This document shows, one piece after another, positions 52,021-60,199 of a stretch of 64,000 nt of DNA. The position numbers and the translations under genes were made by a program. Source of the DNA: Bacteroidota bacterium. Its GTDB lineage: Bacteria; Bacteroidota; Bacteroidia; Flavobacteriales; Weeksellaceae. The stretch is taken from assembly GCA_023393915.1 (NCBI GenBank), contig JAEXBS010000047.1, positions 310,001-374,000 of the forward strand, read 5' to 3'. The notes beneath the pieces are model-generated. The model saw only the letters and a program-made list of their open reading frames with translations, was not told where the DNA came from and did no database searches. Each line of letters starts with the position of its first letter. Within the stretch, counting starts at the first letter, position 1.

Positions 52021-53019
52021 ATGAAAACTTTTCTGATTTCTATTCTGCTTCATTGCACCTGTTTATTTTTTGCACAAGACAAGTACGTGCTGGTCGTTCA
52101 TGGGGGTGCTGGAACAATTACACGTGAATCCCTTACAAAAGAGCGAGAAAAAGCCTACCATGAGGCGCTAAAAAGTTCACTTTTAGCAGGCTATGAAAAA
52201 ATAAAACAAGGAAAAACCAGTGTTGAAGCGGTTGAATCAGCCTTAATTGTACTAGAAAACTCTCCATTATTCAATGCAGGAAAAGGAGCGGTTTTAACTT
52301 CTAAAGCAAACGCCGAACTTGATGCCTCAATAATGAGAGGAAGAGATCGTATGGCCGGTGCAGTAGCAGGATTGACCACAATCAAAAACCCAATAAAAGC
52401 TGCCATCGCAGTGATGAATCATTCTCCTCATGTTATGCTCGTTGGAAAAGGTGGAGAAGAGTTCGCTGAGCTTCAAGGACTTGAAAAGGTGCCTAACACC
52501 TACTTTATTACTCCCTCAAGGCAAGAAAGCTTAAAGAAGTACTTGAACGCGCAAAAAAATAGTCACAAAGTAGCACTTAGCCAAAGTGAAGCTGCACAGC
52601 TCTACGATTCTAAATTTGGAACCGTGGGAGCGGTTGCCTTAGATGCTCAGGGGAACCTGGCTGCAGGCACTTCCACAGGAGGAATGACAGGTAAAAAATT
52701 CGGGCGCGTGGGAGATTCTCCCATTATTGGTAGTGGCACCTATGCGAACGCGCAAGTTGGCGTTTCTGCAACAGGTTGGGGAGAGTTTTTTATTCGCACT
52801 TCCGCAGCTTCAAACCTAGCCGCTCAAATGAAATACCTAGGACTACCTGTACTGAAAGCTGCCGAAAACACAATTGAAGAGATTGGTGATTTAGGCGGGG
52901 ACGGAGGAATTATTGCGCTAGATAAAAACGGTAATATAGCCATGCCATTCAATACAGAAGGTATGTACCGAGGTGCTATAACCGAGGGAGGAAAAATTGA
53001 AATCTATATTTACAAATAA
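52021..53019 (+). CDS. Isoaspartyl peptidase/L-asparaginase (plant type, Ntn hydrolase)
   Basis: A 332-residue exported N-terminal-nucleophile hydrolase. A signal peptide is clear (1-19, ending F-F-A-Q). The precursor cleaves itself between Gly200 and Thr201 (K-F-G-T-V-G-A-V-A), making Thr201 the nucleophile; the V-V-H-G-G-A-G start of the alpha subunit and the S-T-G-G-M-T-G-K block are family hallmarks. It removes isoaspartyl residues from dipeptides and hydrolyses asparagine in the periplasm. It starts the unit continued by tsaE 7 bases later. Functional link with pcm (isoaspartate repair) is only thematic. Confidence 0.92.
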   Translation: MKTFLISILLHCTCLFFAQDKYVLVVHGGAGTITRESLTKEREKAYHEALKSSLLAGYEKIKQGKTSVEAVESALIVLENSPLFNAGKGAVLTSKANAELDASIMRGRDRMAGAVAGLTTIKNPIKAAIAVMNHSPHVMLVGKGGEEFAELQGLEKVPNTYFITPSRQESLKKYLNAQKNSHKVALSQSEAAQLYDSKFGTVGAVALDAQGNLAAGTSTGGMTGKKFGRVGDSPIIGSGTYANAQVGVSATGWGEFFIRTSAASNLAAQMKYLGLPVLKAAENTIEEIGDLGGDGGIIALDKNGNIAMPFNTEGMYRGAITEGGKIEIYIYK

Positions 53020-53026
53020 GTCAATA

Positions 53027-53437
53027 ATGGAGTTCCATATCACTCAACTCTCTCAATGGGAAGAGGTCGTACAAAGTATCCTACCTCATTTACAACACCC
53101 TCTTTTGCTTTTGAAAGGAAATTTAGGAGCAGGAAAAACCACCTTTACTAGCGAGTTAGTCAGGCAACTTGGAAGCCAAGATGCGGTATCCTCTCCTACT
53201 TACGCACTGATTAACACCTATTACGGTAAAGATTTAAAGATTTACCATTTCGATTTGTATCGACTTAATTCACCATCAGAAGCATTAGATTTTGGAATTG
53301 ATGAATATTTAGAAGAAACGGGAACTTTTTGTATCATTGAATGGCCAGAAATCTATGAACAGGAGCTTGTTCAATATCCTCATCACCAAATTTCCATTAC
53401 GAATGAAGGGGACTACCGCCATGTGATTTTTAATTAA
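53027..53437 (+). CDS. tsaE: tRNA t6A biosynthesis ATPase TsaE
   Basis: A 136-residue P-loop ATPase needed for threonylcarbamoyl adenosine at position 37 of ANN-decoding tRNAs, acting with TsaD and TsaB. The P-loop is G31-N-L-G-A-G-K-T38, followed by S-S-P-T-Y-A-L-I-N-T-Y and the H-F-D-L-Y-R-L block, with E-W-P-E near the C-terminus. The frame opens at an ATG at 52997 inside the preceding gene, but the family start M-E-F-H at 53027 is chosen, leaving a 7-base gap to the asparaginase gene. Confidence 0.92.
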   Translation: MEFHITQLSQWEEVVQSILPHLQHPLLLLKGNLGAGKTTFTSELVRQLGSQDAVSSPTYALINTYYGKDLKIYHFDLYRLNSPSEALDFGIDEYLEETGTFCIIEWPEIYEQELVQYPHHQISITNEGDYRHVIFN

Positions 53438-53468
53438 CCTACGTACAAAAACCTTTTCATCTTATTTG

Positions 53469-53476
53469 TATCTTTG
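53469..53476 (+). promoter_or_regulatory. -7 box for alanine dehydrogenase
   Basis: TATCTTTG matches TAnnTTTG, 24 bases upstream of the ATG at 53501. Confidence 0.5.
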
Positions 53477-53500
53477 TTATTGAAATAGAATAATTCCATT

Positions 53501-54691
53501 ATGAGCGGCAGTATCTTTACCCCTTTTACCGAAGAGGAACTTCTTCCAAAAGAAGAAAAATTGGAGGTCGTGCGAAAAGGAAAGAAATTTACCATTGGGC
53601 TTCCTAAGGAAACCTGCTTAAATGAAAGACGCACTTGTCTTACTCCAGATGCTGTACAAGTTCTCTGCAATCATGGCCATGAAATTATAGTAGAAAAGGG
53701 GGCTGGACAAGGTTCCTTTTTCTCAGACCTTCTTTATGCGGAAGCAGGTGCTAGAATCACTTCCGACCCCCAAGAAGCGTTTGGTCAAGATCTAGTAATG
53801 AAAATCAATCCGCCCACTATAGAAGAAATTGAATTCTTCCAATCAGGAAGCTATCTGATTTCTGCGCTTCAGATCAATCTTCGGGACGCAGACTATTTCA
53901 CAAAAATGGCAGAGAAAAAAGTCAATGCTATTGCCTTTGAATTCATAATGGATGAATACAACCAACTTGCTTTGGTACGTCTTATTGGTGAGATCGCTGG
54001 AACTACCTCTATACTATACGCCTCTGAACTTTTGGCCTTATCCAATGGTCTCATGCTAGGAGGCATTACAGGTGTTCGACCTACGGAAGTAGTGATTATC
54101 GGCGCAGGTATAGTTGGAGAATTTGCAACGAAGGCTGCTATTGGGCTTGGTGCAAGTGTGAAAGTATTCGATAATTCCCTTTCCAAATTACGTCGTTTGC
54201 ACACTTTAGTGGACGGAAGAGTTCCCACCTCAATTATCGACCCGAAAGAATTACAAAAAAGCCTTCGAAGAGCCGATGTAGTTATAGGTGCGTTGCCTCG
54301 CTTGAATCAACTTCCCATCATTACAGAAGAAATGGTCCTATTAATGAAGAAAGGAAGTGTCATCATAGACATCACGATTGATAACGGACAAGTTTCAGAA
54401 ACCTCTGAGCTTACAACAATGGAGGATCCTTATACCATTCGCCACGACGTTATTCACTGTGGCCTTCCAAATTTAACCTCTCGTATTCCTAGAACTACGA
54501 CCAAGGCAATCTCCAATTTCTTTCTCTCTTATATACTGAATTACGACCAGCAAGGCGGATTTGAAAACATGCTCATGCATAAAAACCATGTAAAAGAATC
54601 CTTGTACTTATACAAAGGCAGACATACCAAAAAAGAAGTGTGCCAGAGGTTTTCACTTCCTTACCACGATATCAACCTACTCGTATTTTAG
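53501..54691 (+). CDS. ald: Alanine dehydrogenase
   Basis: A 396-residue NAD-dependent dehydrogenase converting L-alanine to pyruvate and ammonia. After an N-terminal extension (about 25 residues, beyond the usual ~371-residue enzyme) comes the AlaDh/PNT N-terminal domain (G-L-P-K-E-T, N-E-R-R-T-C-L-T-P, G-A-G-Q-G-S-F-F-S-D) and the Rossmann domain (I-I-G-A-G-I-V-G-E-F-A). The C-terminus is also extended by a basic segment. Length is consistent with Bacteroidota homologs. The class also includes transhydrogenase alpha-subunits, but no membrane region is present, so Ald is preferred. Confidence 0.9.
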   Translation: MSGSIFTPFTEEELLPKEEKLEVVRKGKKFTIGLPKETCLNERRTCLTPDAVQVLCNHGHEIIVEKGAGQGSFFSDLLYAEAGARITSDPQEAFGQDLVMKINPPTIEEIEFFQSGSYLISALQINLRDADYFTKMAEKKVNAIAFEFIMDEYNQLALVRLIGEIAGTTSILYASELLALSNGLMLGGITGVRPTEVVIIGAGIVGEFATKAAIGLGASVKVFDNSLSKLRRLHTLVDGRVPTSIIDPKELQKSLRRADVVIGALPRLNQLPIITEEMVLLMKKGSVIIDITIDNGQVSETSELTTMEDPYTIRHDVIHCGLPNLTSRIPRTTTKAISNFFLSYILNYDQQGGFENMLMHKNHVKESLYLYKGRHTKKEVCQRFSLPYHDINLLVF

Positions 54692-54693
54692 TT

Positions 54694-54701
54694 TACCTTT
54701 G
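54694..54701 (+). promoter_or_regulatory. -7 box for the small membrane protein and tyrA
   Basis: TACCTTTG matches TAnnTTTG, 31 bases before the ATG at 54733. Confidence 0.45.
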
Positions 54702-54732
54702 CAGACTAAATTTAACTTGAGACCAATATTTT

Positions 54733-55104
54733 ATGCGTAAACTCAAATTCTACCTTTTAGGCCTTATTCCAGGACTCTTATTTGTATTCTTTATTCTCAA
54801 TAAAAAAGGAGCTTCTTGTAGTGGCTACTTACCTAGTAACCGGGTGGTCGCTGAAACCTTAAGTAAAGAGTTCTCTTATACGAAAGAATTTGAAGCACAA
54901 ATAGAAGCACTTGAATTAGATCAATCCGTAGTTAAAGACAGTATAATAGCAAAAGGTAAAATTAATTTTGACCGAAGTGAGGCGCAAAAAAAACCTTGTC
55001 CCTCGTACTTACTCTTAAGTCCAGAAAACGAACCGACCTATGAAGTAATTTTCGAAAAATGCGCTGATGGTGTCACTCTACAATCTATCCATAAAATAAA
55101 ATGA
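54733..55104 (+). CDS. Small membrane-anchored protein, DUF4258-like
   Basis: A 123-residue protein with one N-terminal membrane segment (about 6-22) and a soluble, presumably periplasmic part. The C-terminal portion (K-G-K-I-N-F-D-R-S-E, K-K-P-C-P-S-Y, a following V-I-F strand) recalls the DUF4258 family seen in flavobacteria, from memory only. Two cysteines (about 83 and 101 area) could form a disulfide. Its stop overlaps the tyrA start by ATGA (55101-55104), so it is translationally coupled to tyrA. No function is known. Confidence 0.65.
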   Translation: MRKLKFYLLGLIPGLLFVFFILNKKGASCSGYLPSNRVVAETLSKEFSYTKEFEAQIEALELDQSVVKDSIIAKGKINFDRSEAQKKPCPSYLLLSPENEPTYEVIFEKCADGVTLQSIHKIK

Positions 55105-55970
55105 GTCTACCGAGTAACATCCTGCTTATTGGGACGGGACTTATCGGAGGATCAATTATCCTCAAGCTAAAATCCAAAGGTTTTAATGGTAGAGTTTTCG
55201 GTTCTGATTTAAGTGCTGCGCACTTAGACCAAGCATTAGAAAAAGGGATCATCGATGAAACCTTAACTTCCAAAACGCTTCCAGCTGGAATTGATTTGAT
55301 TATTCTCTGTGTACCTGTTGACGCAGCGATCACAATATTACCTGACCTCCTTGAAAAAATCGAGCCCTCGACTGTTATAATGGACGTAGGTTCCACGAAA
55401 CTCGATATTGTTCAATCCGTCAAAAACCACTCGAATAGGGGACGATTTGTAGCATTTCACCCGATGTGGGGTACGGAAAACAGTGGTCCCGAAGCAGCGC
55501 AAGAAGAGAGTTTCACTTCAAAAGCGGCTGTGCTCTGTGATATTGAAAATTCTGATAAAGATGCAGTAAATAAAGTAGAGGGATTAGCAAAAACCTTAGG
55601 TATGCATTTACTCTACATGAGCGCTGAAGCTCACGATGTACACACGGCTTATATTTCTCACATTTCACATATTACTTCCTATGCACTAGCCAACACGGTG
55701 CTTGAAAAAGAAAGAGAAGAAGATACCATTTTTCAGTTGGCCTCTTCTGGGTTTTCCTCTACGGTTCGCCTAGCAAAATCTCATCCTGAAATGTGGGTAC
55801 CGATTTTCAAGCAAAATAAAGAGAATGTTTTAGATGTACTAAACGAACACATCTCTCAGCTGAGAAAATTTAAGAGTGCACTTGAAAAGGAAAATTATGA
55901 TCTGCTTGAAGAGCTTATTAGAAATGCGAACAAAATTCGCCCCATTCTAGAAGAAAAAAGAGAACATTAA
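55101..55970 (+). CDS. tyrA: Prephenate dehydrogenase
   Basis: A 289-residue NAD-dependent TyrA (arogenate/prephenate dehydrogenase) that makes 4-hydroxyphenylpyruvate, the tyrosine precursor. The Rossmann motif is G-T-G-L-I-G-G-S (residues 11-18); the catalytic region is H-P-M-W-G-T-E-N-S-G (H-P-M-A-G in relatives); the C-terminal helical dimer domain has S-H-I-S-H-I-T-S-Y-A-L-A and S-S-G-F-S-S-T-V-R-L-A. There is no ACT or chorismate-mutase fusion. Its 5' end overlaps the small membrane protein gene and its 3' end overlaps the convergent sdaA gene by 4 bases. Confidence 0.92.
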   Translation: MSLPSNILLIGTGLIGGSIILKLKSKGFNGRVFGSDLSAAHLDQALEKGIIDETLTSKTLPAGIDLIILCVPVDAAITILPDLLEKIEPSTVIMDVGSTKLDIVQSVKNHSNRGRFVAFHPMWGTENSGPEAAQEESFTSKAAVLCDIENSDKDAVNKVEGLAKTLGMHLLYMSAEAHDVHTAYISHISHITSYALANTVLEKEREEDTIFQLASSGFSSTVRLAKSHPEMWVPIFKQNKENVLDVLNEHISQLRKFKSALEKENYDLLEELIRNANKIRPILEEKREH

Positions 55971-57385
55971 CATTCAGGTACGTTCACAGCGATTGCTAAA
56001 CCTCCTTCTGAAGTTTCCTTAAAACGCTCACTCATACTTTGGGCGGTATCCCACATAGATTGGGTTACTTCGTCTAGAGTCACTCGTGCCTTTGTTGGAT
56101 CACTTTCCAGAGCTATATTGGCTGCTGTTATCGCTTTCATGGCTCCCATTGAATTCCGTTCAATACACGGTATTTGAACTAGACCGGCGATAGGATCACA
56201 AGTAAGCCCCAGGTGATGTTCCATTGCTATTTCAGCCGCTTGAAGGACCTGGCCGACACTTCCGCCCATGATTTCCGTTAAACCCGCAGCCGCCATGGCA
56301 GAGGACACTCCTACTTCCGCTTGACACCCTCCCATTGCTGCCGAGATGGTTGCATTCTTTTTAAACAATGTCCCTATCTCTCCAGCTACTAACAAAAACC
56401 GAATAATAGCGTCTTCACTTTTAAAATCTGTAAAGGTCTGAGAGTACATTAAAACGGCAGGAATCACGCCACTAGCGCCATTGGTTGGTGCGGTAATGAT
56501 TCGTCCAAAGCTTGCATTTTCCTCATTCACTGCCAAAGCAAAACAAGAAACCCATTTATTAATAGTATTGAATGATTCATCCGTGTTAACTAAATAGTTA
56601 AACCATTCTTCTTGATTTTTATACACTTGATCACCAAGGAGCTTTCTGTTTAGACCTGCTGCTCTCCTAGTTACATTGAGCCCTCCTGGAAGAACACCTT
56701 TTCTATTCACCCCTTTGTATATGCAGTTTTGAATTTGTTTCCAAATATAAAGCGCATGCTCATTGGTTTGCTCGCGGGTTCTCCAGCTTTCTTCATTTAG
56801 ATAAACCAGATCTGAAATCTTATTAAGACCCAGTTTCTCTGTATGTCTCTTCAGATCCTCTCCACTATGACAGGGATACAGGGTTCTTATACTATAATTT
56901 TCGATAGAATTATCTTCCTTGGTAGCTACAAACCCACCGCCCACAGAGTAATAATCTTGAATTAGCTCGTCTCCATTATCAAAAACAGCCTTAAATATCA
57001 TTCCATTAGGATGAAAATCAAGTGATTTGGATTTATTCAAAATCAGGTGCTCACCATAAACAAAAGGAACTGATTTCTTTCCTCCTAGCAAGAGCTTCTG
57101 ATCCTGCTTAATTTTCTCGATTTTTTGGTCTATAAGTGAGGTGTCTATAGTTGTAAAATCTTCTCCGCTTAGCCCTAGCATTCCTGCAATATCCGTCCCA
57201 TGACCGACACCAGTTTTGGCAAGCGAACCAAAAAACTCAACATAAACCTCCTGCACTTCGTCTATAGAACACTCTCTCTCAATAAGTTCGATAAAAAGGG
57301 TTGCAGCGTTCCAAGGACCCATGGTATGAGAACTTGAAGGTCCTATTCCGACTTTGATAATTTCAAAAACACTAATGGATTGCAT
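55967..57385 (-). CDS. sdaA: L-serine dehydratase (iron-sulfur, single chain)
   Basis: A 472-residue L-serine ammonia-lyase that makes pyruvate from serine with a [4Fe-4S] cluster. N-terminal beta domain: G-I-G-P-S-S-S-H-T-M-G-P. C-terminal alpha domain: N-G-A-S-G-V-I-P-A, the block G-G-C-Q-A-E-V-G-V-S-S-A-M-A-A, and the cluster region T-C-D-P-I-A-G-L-V-Q-I-P-C-I-E-R. Length is that of the fused SdaA/SdaB type. The gene is last in a minus-strand group after an alpha/beta hydrolase (41-base gap). Its end overlaps tyrA by 4 bases with no terminator between them. Confidence 0.94.
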   Translation of the reverse strand: MQSISVFEIIKVGIGPSSSHTMGPWNAATLFIELIERECSIDEVQEVYVEFFGSLAKTGVGHGTDIAGMLGLSGEDFTTIDTSLIDQKIEKIKQDQKLLLGGKKSVPFVYGEHLILNKSKSLDFHPNGMIFKAVFDNGDELIQDYYSVGGGFVATKEDNSIENYSIRTLYPCHSGEDLKRHTEKLGLNKISDLVYLNEESWRTREQTNEHALYIWKQIQNCIYKGVNRKGVLPGGLNVTRRAAGLNRKLLGDQVYKNQEEWFNYLVNTDESFNTINKWVSCFALAVNEENASFGRIITAPTNGASGVIPAVLMYSQTFTDFKSEDAIIRFLLVAGEIGTLFKKNATISAAMGGCQAEVGVSSAMAAAGLTEIMGGSVGQVLQAAEIAMEHHLGLTCDPIAGLVQIPCIERNSMGAMKAITAANIALESDPTKARVTLDEVTQSMWDTAQSMSERFKETSEGGLAIAVNVPEC

Positions 57386-57426
57386 AATAAATCGATTCTA
57401 TACAAATATAAGACTTTTACCTAGTA

Positions 57427-58092
57427 TCATACTGAGTGTAACTCCTTAGCCAAAATTCTACTAACTTCTTTGCTCTTAGTAATAGGAAACAAATGTGAAG
57501 CTCCAGCAATGGTATAATTTGGTTGTGAATTCCCTATAGGGAAGACCCGATCGTTTTCGGCTAAAATTTGAACAACTTCCGGGCTTTTTTCACCTTTCCA
57601 CTGAGTGATTTGTTCAATACTCCAACGAAGATAAACAGGGTCCTTCACTTTGAAATAATGCTCAATTACTTGATTTGAATTCCCAAATAAAAAGCCAATG
57701 ACTCTTTTGAAAATTATCGAGTTCTCATTAAAGAAATGAGAAGGGATCAGTCTACTAACTTTCGAAAAAGAACCCAGTCGTAAAGGTCTGGCCAACTCTT
57801 TATCGGAACAAACAGAACCTAATACAAAAACTTTCTCTGCACGATGGCTTTTATGAATTTCTTGAGCTACCATACCCCCAAAACTATAACCTAAAAGGTA
57901 AAAAGGTTCGGAGAAATCAATAGCGGCGCTCATGCGATCTACATAATGAGTAAACCCCTCCTTCCGTTTAGGCATAAGCCAATCCAAATGTACCACGTCC
58001 ATATTTAAAGGAAACTCTAAACGAGATAAAACATTTCGATCCGCACCCAAACCGCTAATTACATATATTTTGCTAGGCTTGCTATCTTTCAT
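57427..58092 (-). CDS. Alpha/beta hydrolase
   Basis: A 221-residue cytoplasmic alpha/beta hydrolase. The nucleophile is Ser70 in L-G-Y-S-F-G-G; the acid is in E-N-D-R-V-F-P, and the His in G-A-S-H-L-F-P, with the start V-I-S-G-L-G-A-D as oxyanion loop. The length is typical of small esterase/hydrolase members; no lid domain insertion is obvious. The substrate is unknown. It precedes sdaA by 41 bases, and a terminator separates it from glk. Confidence 0.82.
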   Translation of the reverse strand: MKDSKPSKIYVISGLGADRNVLSRLEFPLNMDVVHLDWLMPKRKEGFTHYVDRMSAAIDFSEPFYLLGYSFGGMVAQEIHKSHRAEKVFVLGSVCSDKELARPLRLGSFSKVSRLIPSHFFNENSIIFKRVIGFLFGNSNQVIEHYFKVKDPVYLRWSIEQITQWKGEKSPEVVQILAENDRVFPIGNSQPNYTIAGASHLFPITKSKEVSRILAKELHSV

Positions 58093-58116
58093 TCTGTTTA
58101 TTAAAGATGAGTGTTA

Positions 58117-58140
58117 GAAAAAACCGGAAGTATTTCCGGT
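58117..58140 (-). terminator. Terminator of glk
   Basis: 10-bp stem aaaaccggaa/ttccggtttt (58117-58126 and 58131-58140), loop of 4, U run on the minus strand. Confidence 0.8.
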
Positions 58141-58195
58141 TTTCTAAGCAAATTATCTGTACGGGGGCTGTAAAATTCACCCGAATTCTTGACAA

Positions 58196-59248
58196 TTAAT
58201 TTTTCTCAAAAAAAGCACCATAGAATGCCGCACCTTCTAATATCCCTTGATTGTTATGGAGTACATAAATTGGAATGTTTTTTAGTAGATGCTCCATTCG
58301 ATCGGAGATCAAAAAGCTCTTATAGAACTTCTGATGGTCAATTAATTCTGAAATAATATCCGTGATTTCTCCAGTAATAATCAATCCCCCCGTAGCTTTG
58401 AGCTTTAAGACTGTGCTATTGCATTCTCTAGCTAAATATTCTAAAAAGGTCTGAATCGTTAACTTGGCCAGACGAGATTTCTTTTCCTTTGCCGCCTGTG
58501 CAATAACAGTGGTAAAATCTCCATTCTTTAATTCCTCTGCCAGCCAACTCTCTTCTTCATGACGACCGATATCTCGATGGAAACGATAGATATTATAAAG
58601 CCCTTGTTTAGAGAGCACATTCTCCCAAGTAACAATTCCATAAATTTTATTTAAAAACTGATAAAACTGAACTTCTGAATCGTTTCTTGGTGAAAATTCA
58701 GTATGGCCTCCCTCGGTAGCAAAAGGACGTAAAAAGGTTCCATCGTAAAAAAGCCCGGCTTCCCCTAATCCATTTCCTGGTGCAATTACCGCCACATTAC
58801 CCCTACGACGATTCTCAGAAGAATGAACGATTTCAAATTTACTATCGTATACATCAGCTAAAGAATAGGCAGTAGCTTCCAAATCATTGATAAGAAGCAC
58901 CTTTTCCAATTTTAGATCTGCTTTTATCACAGTAGCTTCCACCTTCCATGGTAAATTGGGAGTCTCACATGCGAAGTCAATGACAGGTCCAGGAACAGCA
59001 ATTGAGACTTTGTCAATTCCCTGTACATTAATTTCATCCAAAAAGGCTCTTCCCAACTGTGAAAAGGAGGAAAATTCACTAGTATTGTATGTTTTCTCAA
59101 TTGTTTGATGGACTTCTCCATCCCTACATTCATAAAGAGCAAGCGTGCTCAAATCCTTTCGTAAGTCCGCGGCCACCAGACTTTTACTTCTATTTATTTC
59201 ACAATCACTCCCTGGAAAATAAAGGGGAAATTTGGTTTTTGGACTCAT
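58196..59248 (-). CDS. glk: Glucokinase (Glk family)
   Basis: A 350-residue member of the bacterial Glk family (PF02685), phosphorylating glucose with ATP. Visible features: A-A-D-L-R-K near the N-terminus (phosphate 1), V-S-I-A-V-P-G-P-V, I-N-D-L-E-A-T-A-Y (glucose binding), A-P-G-N-G-L-G-E-A, T-E-G-G-H-T-E-F (substrate-binding) and G-G-L-I-I-T-G-E-I (adenosine). The frame extends to an ATG at 59290, but the TATATTTG box at 59266-59273 lies inside that extension; the ATG at 59248 is chosen. It would feed glucose released by the locus at 22-33 kb into glycolysis. Confidence 0.88.
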   Translation of the reverse strand: MSPKTKFPLYFPGSDCEINRSKSLVAADLRKDLSTLALYECRDGEVHQTIEKTYNTSEFSSFSQLGRAFLDEINVQGIDKVSIAVPGPVIDFACETPNLPWKVEATVIKADLKLEKVLLINDLEATAYSLADVYDSKFEIVHSSENRRRGNVAVIAPGNGLGEAGLFYDGTFLRPFATEGGHTEFSPRNDSEVQFYQFLNKIYGIVTWENVLSKQGLYNIYRFHRDIGRHEEESWLAEELKNGDFTTVIAQAAKEKKSRLAKLTIQTFLEYLARECNSTVLKLKATGGLIITGEITDIISELIDHQKFYKSFLISDRMEHLLKNIPIYVLHNNQGILEGAAFYGAFFEKN

Positions 59249-59265
59249 AGGGTTTCGTTTACTCT

Positions 59266-59273
59266 CAAATATA
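59266..59273 (-). promoter_or_regulatory. -7 box for glk
   Basis: Minus-strand TATATTTG, 17 bases upstream of the ATG at 59248; it rules out the longer start. Confidence 0.5.
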
Positions 59274-59298
59274 AAAACTTTTACGTGCATCTTGCAAA

Positions 59299-59330
59299 AA
59301 AACCTTTCTAAAATAAATTAGAAAGGTTTT
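59299..59330 (-). terminator. Terminator of the outer-membrane barrel gene
   Basis: 12-bp stem aaaacctttcta/tagaaaggtttt (59299-59310 and 59319-59330), followed by U's on the minus strand. Confidence 0.85.
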
Positions 59331-59356
59331 TCCATCATCTTATCTGTGTTGTTAAA

Positions 59357-59938
59357 TTATTTTCCAAGAGGAATATTGTAAGACACACCTACTCCTAATG
59401 CACCTGCATTGAACTTTTGATCTCCAATACTACCCTCGTCTCCAGTAAACACTTTTTGGTACTGAACGGCGAAGTTCCAATCACGGTTGTGGTAACCAAT
59501 TTCTGGTTTAATATAAAACCCTCCATCCGGTCTTTCGGTAGTTACCCCTGTGGTAGAAGATACTCTCTTATCTCCTGTAATAAATCCATATCCAAGGTCG
59601 GTACCTAAGTAGAATCCTGTTTGCTTAGGATAAACTCTAACCATAGCAGCAACTGGTACAACTCCAAAATCGTTGTTATCGATAGTAACTCCACTAACGG
59701 TGTTTTCTCTACCAAAGTAATGAGAATAACCAGTGGCAATACCCAAACCAAATCCTGGTGTCACTAAGTTCTGATAAGCTACTTCCACTCCTAAAGCTGC
59801 CGAAGCATTTTCAGTAGGTACTGCTGCACCTCCATTAATACCGACCTTTAGCATATTGGTCATATCGGAAGATTGAGCAGTTAGTAATCCAGCTGATAGT
59901 ACTCCTAAAGCTAATACTGATTTTGTAAATGATCTCAT
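59357..59938 (-). CDS. Small outer-membrane beta-barrel protein
   Basis: A 193-residue protein with signal peptide (1-22, M-R-S-F-T-K-S-V-L-A-L-G, cleaved before Q-S-S-D) and alternating-hydrophobic strands typical of the OMP_b-brl fold, ending G-V-S-Y-N-I-P-L-G-K. An 8-stranded barrel fits the length. An ATG at 59968 extends the frame by 10 codons, but the signal peptide sets the start at 59938. Function unknown; similar proteins are abundant porin-like or adhesion proteins. An inverted repeat is found upstream at 59971-59992. Confidence 0.82.
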   Translation of the reverse strand: MRSFTKSVLALGVLSAGLLTAQSSDMTNMLKVGINGGAAVPTENASAALGVEVAYQNLVTPGFGLGIATGYSHYFGRENTVSGVTIDNNDFGVVPVAAMVRVYPKQTGFYLGTDLGYGFITGDKRVSSTTGVTTERPDGGFYIKPEIGYHNRDWNFAVQYQKVFTGDEGSIGDQKFNAGALGVGVSYNIPLGK

Positions 59939-59970
59939 AATTGTAAATTTTATTTTTATTTCGTTCAAAC

Positions 59971-59992
59971 AAATGACCTTTACTGGTCATTT
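59971..59992 (-). promoter_or_regulatory. Inverted repeat upstream of the outer-membrane barrel gene
   Basis: Perfect 8-bp arms AAATGACC/GGTCATTT with a 6-base spacer, 33-54 bases upstream of the ATG at 59938. Possible operator; no U run follows, so a terminator is unlikely. Confidence 0.4.
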
Positions 59993-60199
59993 TGTGAGCT
60001 GGGAAATTGAAAAATTTGTGCCAAACTTGATCTCATTCAATAGAAAACCATGAACCACAATACATACATAGCTGATTATCAATAATATAAATTCAAACAA
60101 TTGTTTGTTCTATTAAGAGTAAATAGTGAAAAAATACGCCCCATTTAAAGAACATTTCTCCATGAATTACCGAAAATCTACCTAATCTCGTATAAAAAA

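Noticed and set aside
59249..59290. Upstream start of glucokinase
   Set aside because: The -7 box at 59266-59273 lies within this extension; the family N-terminus fits the start at 59248.
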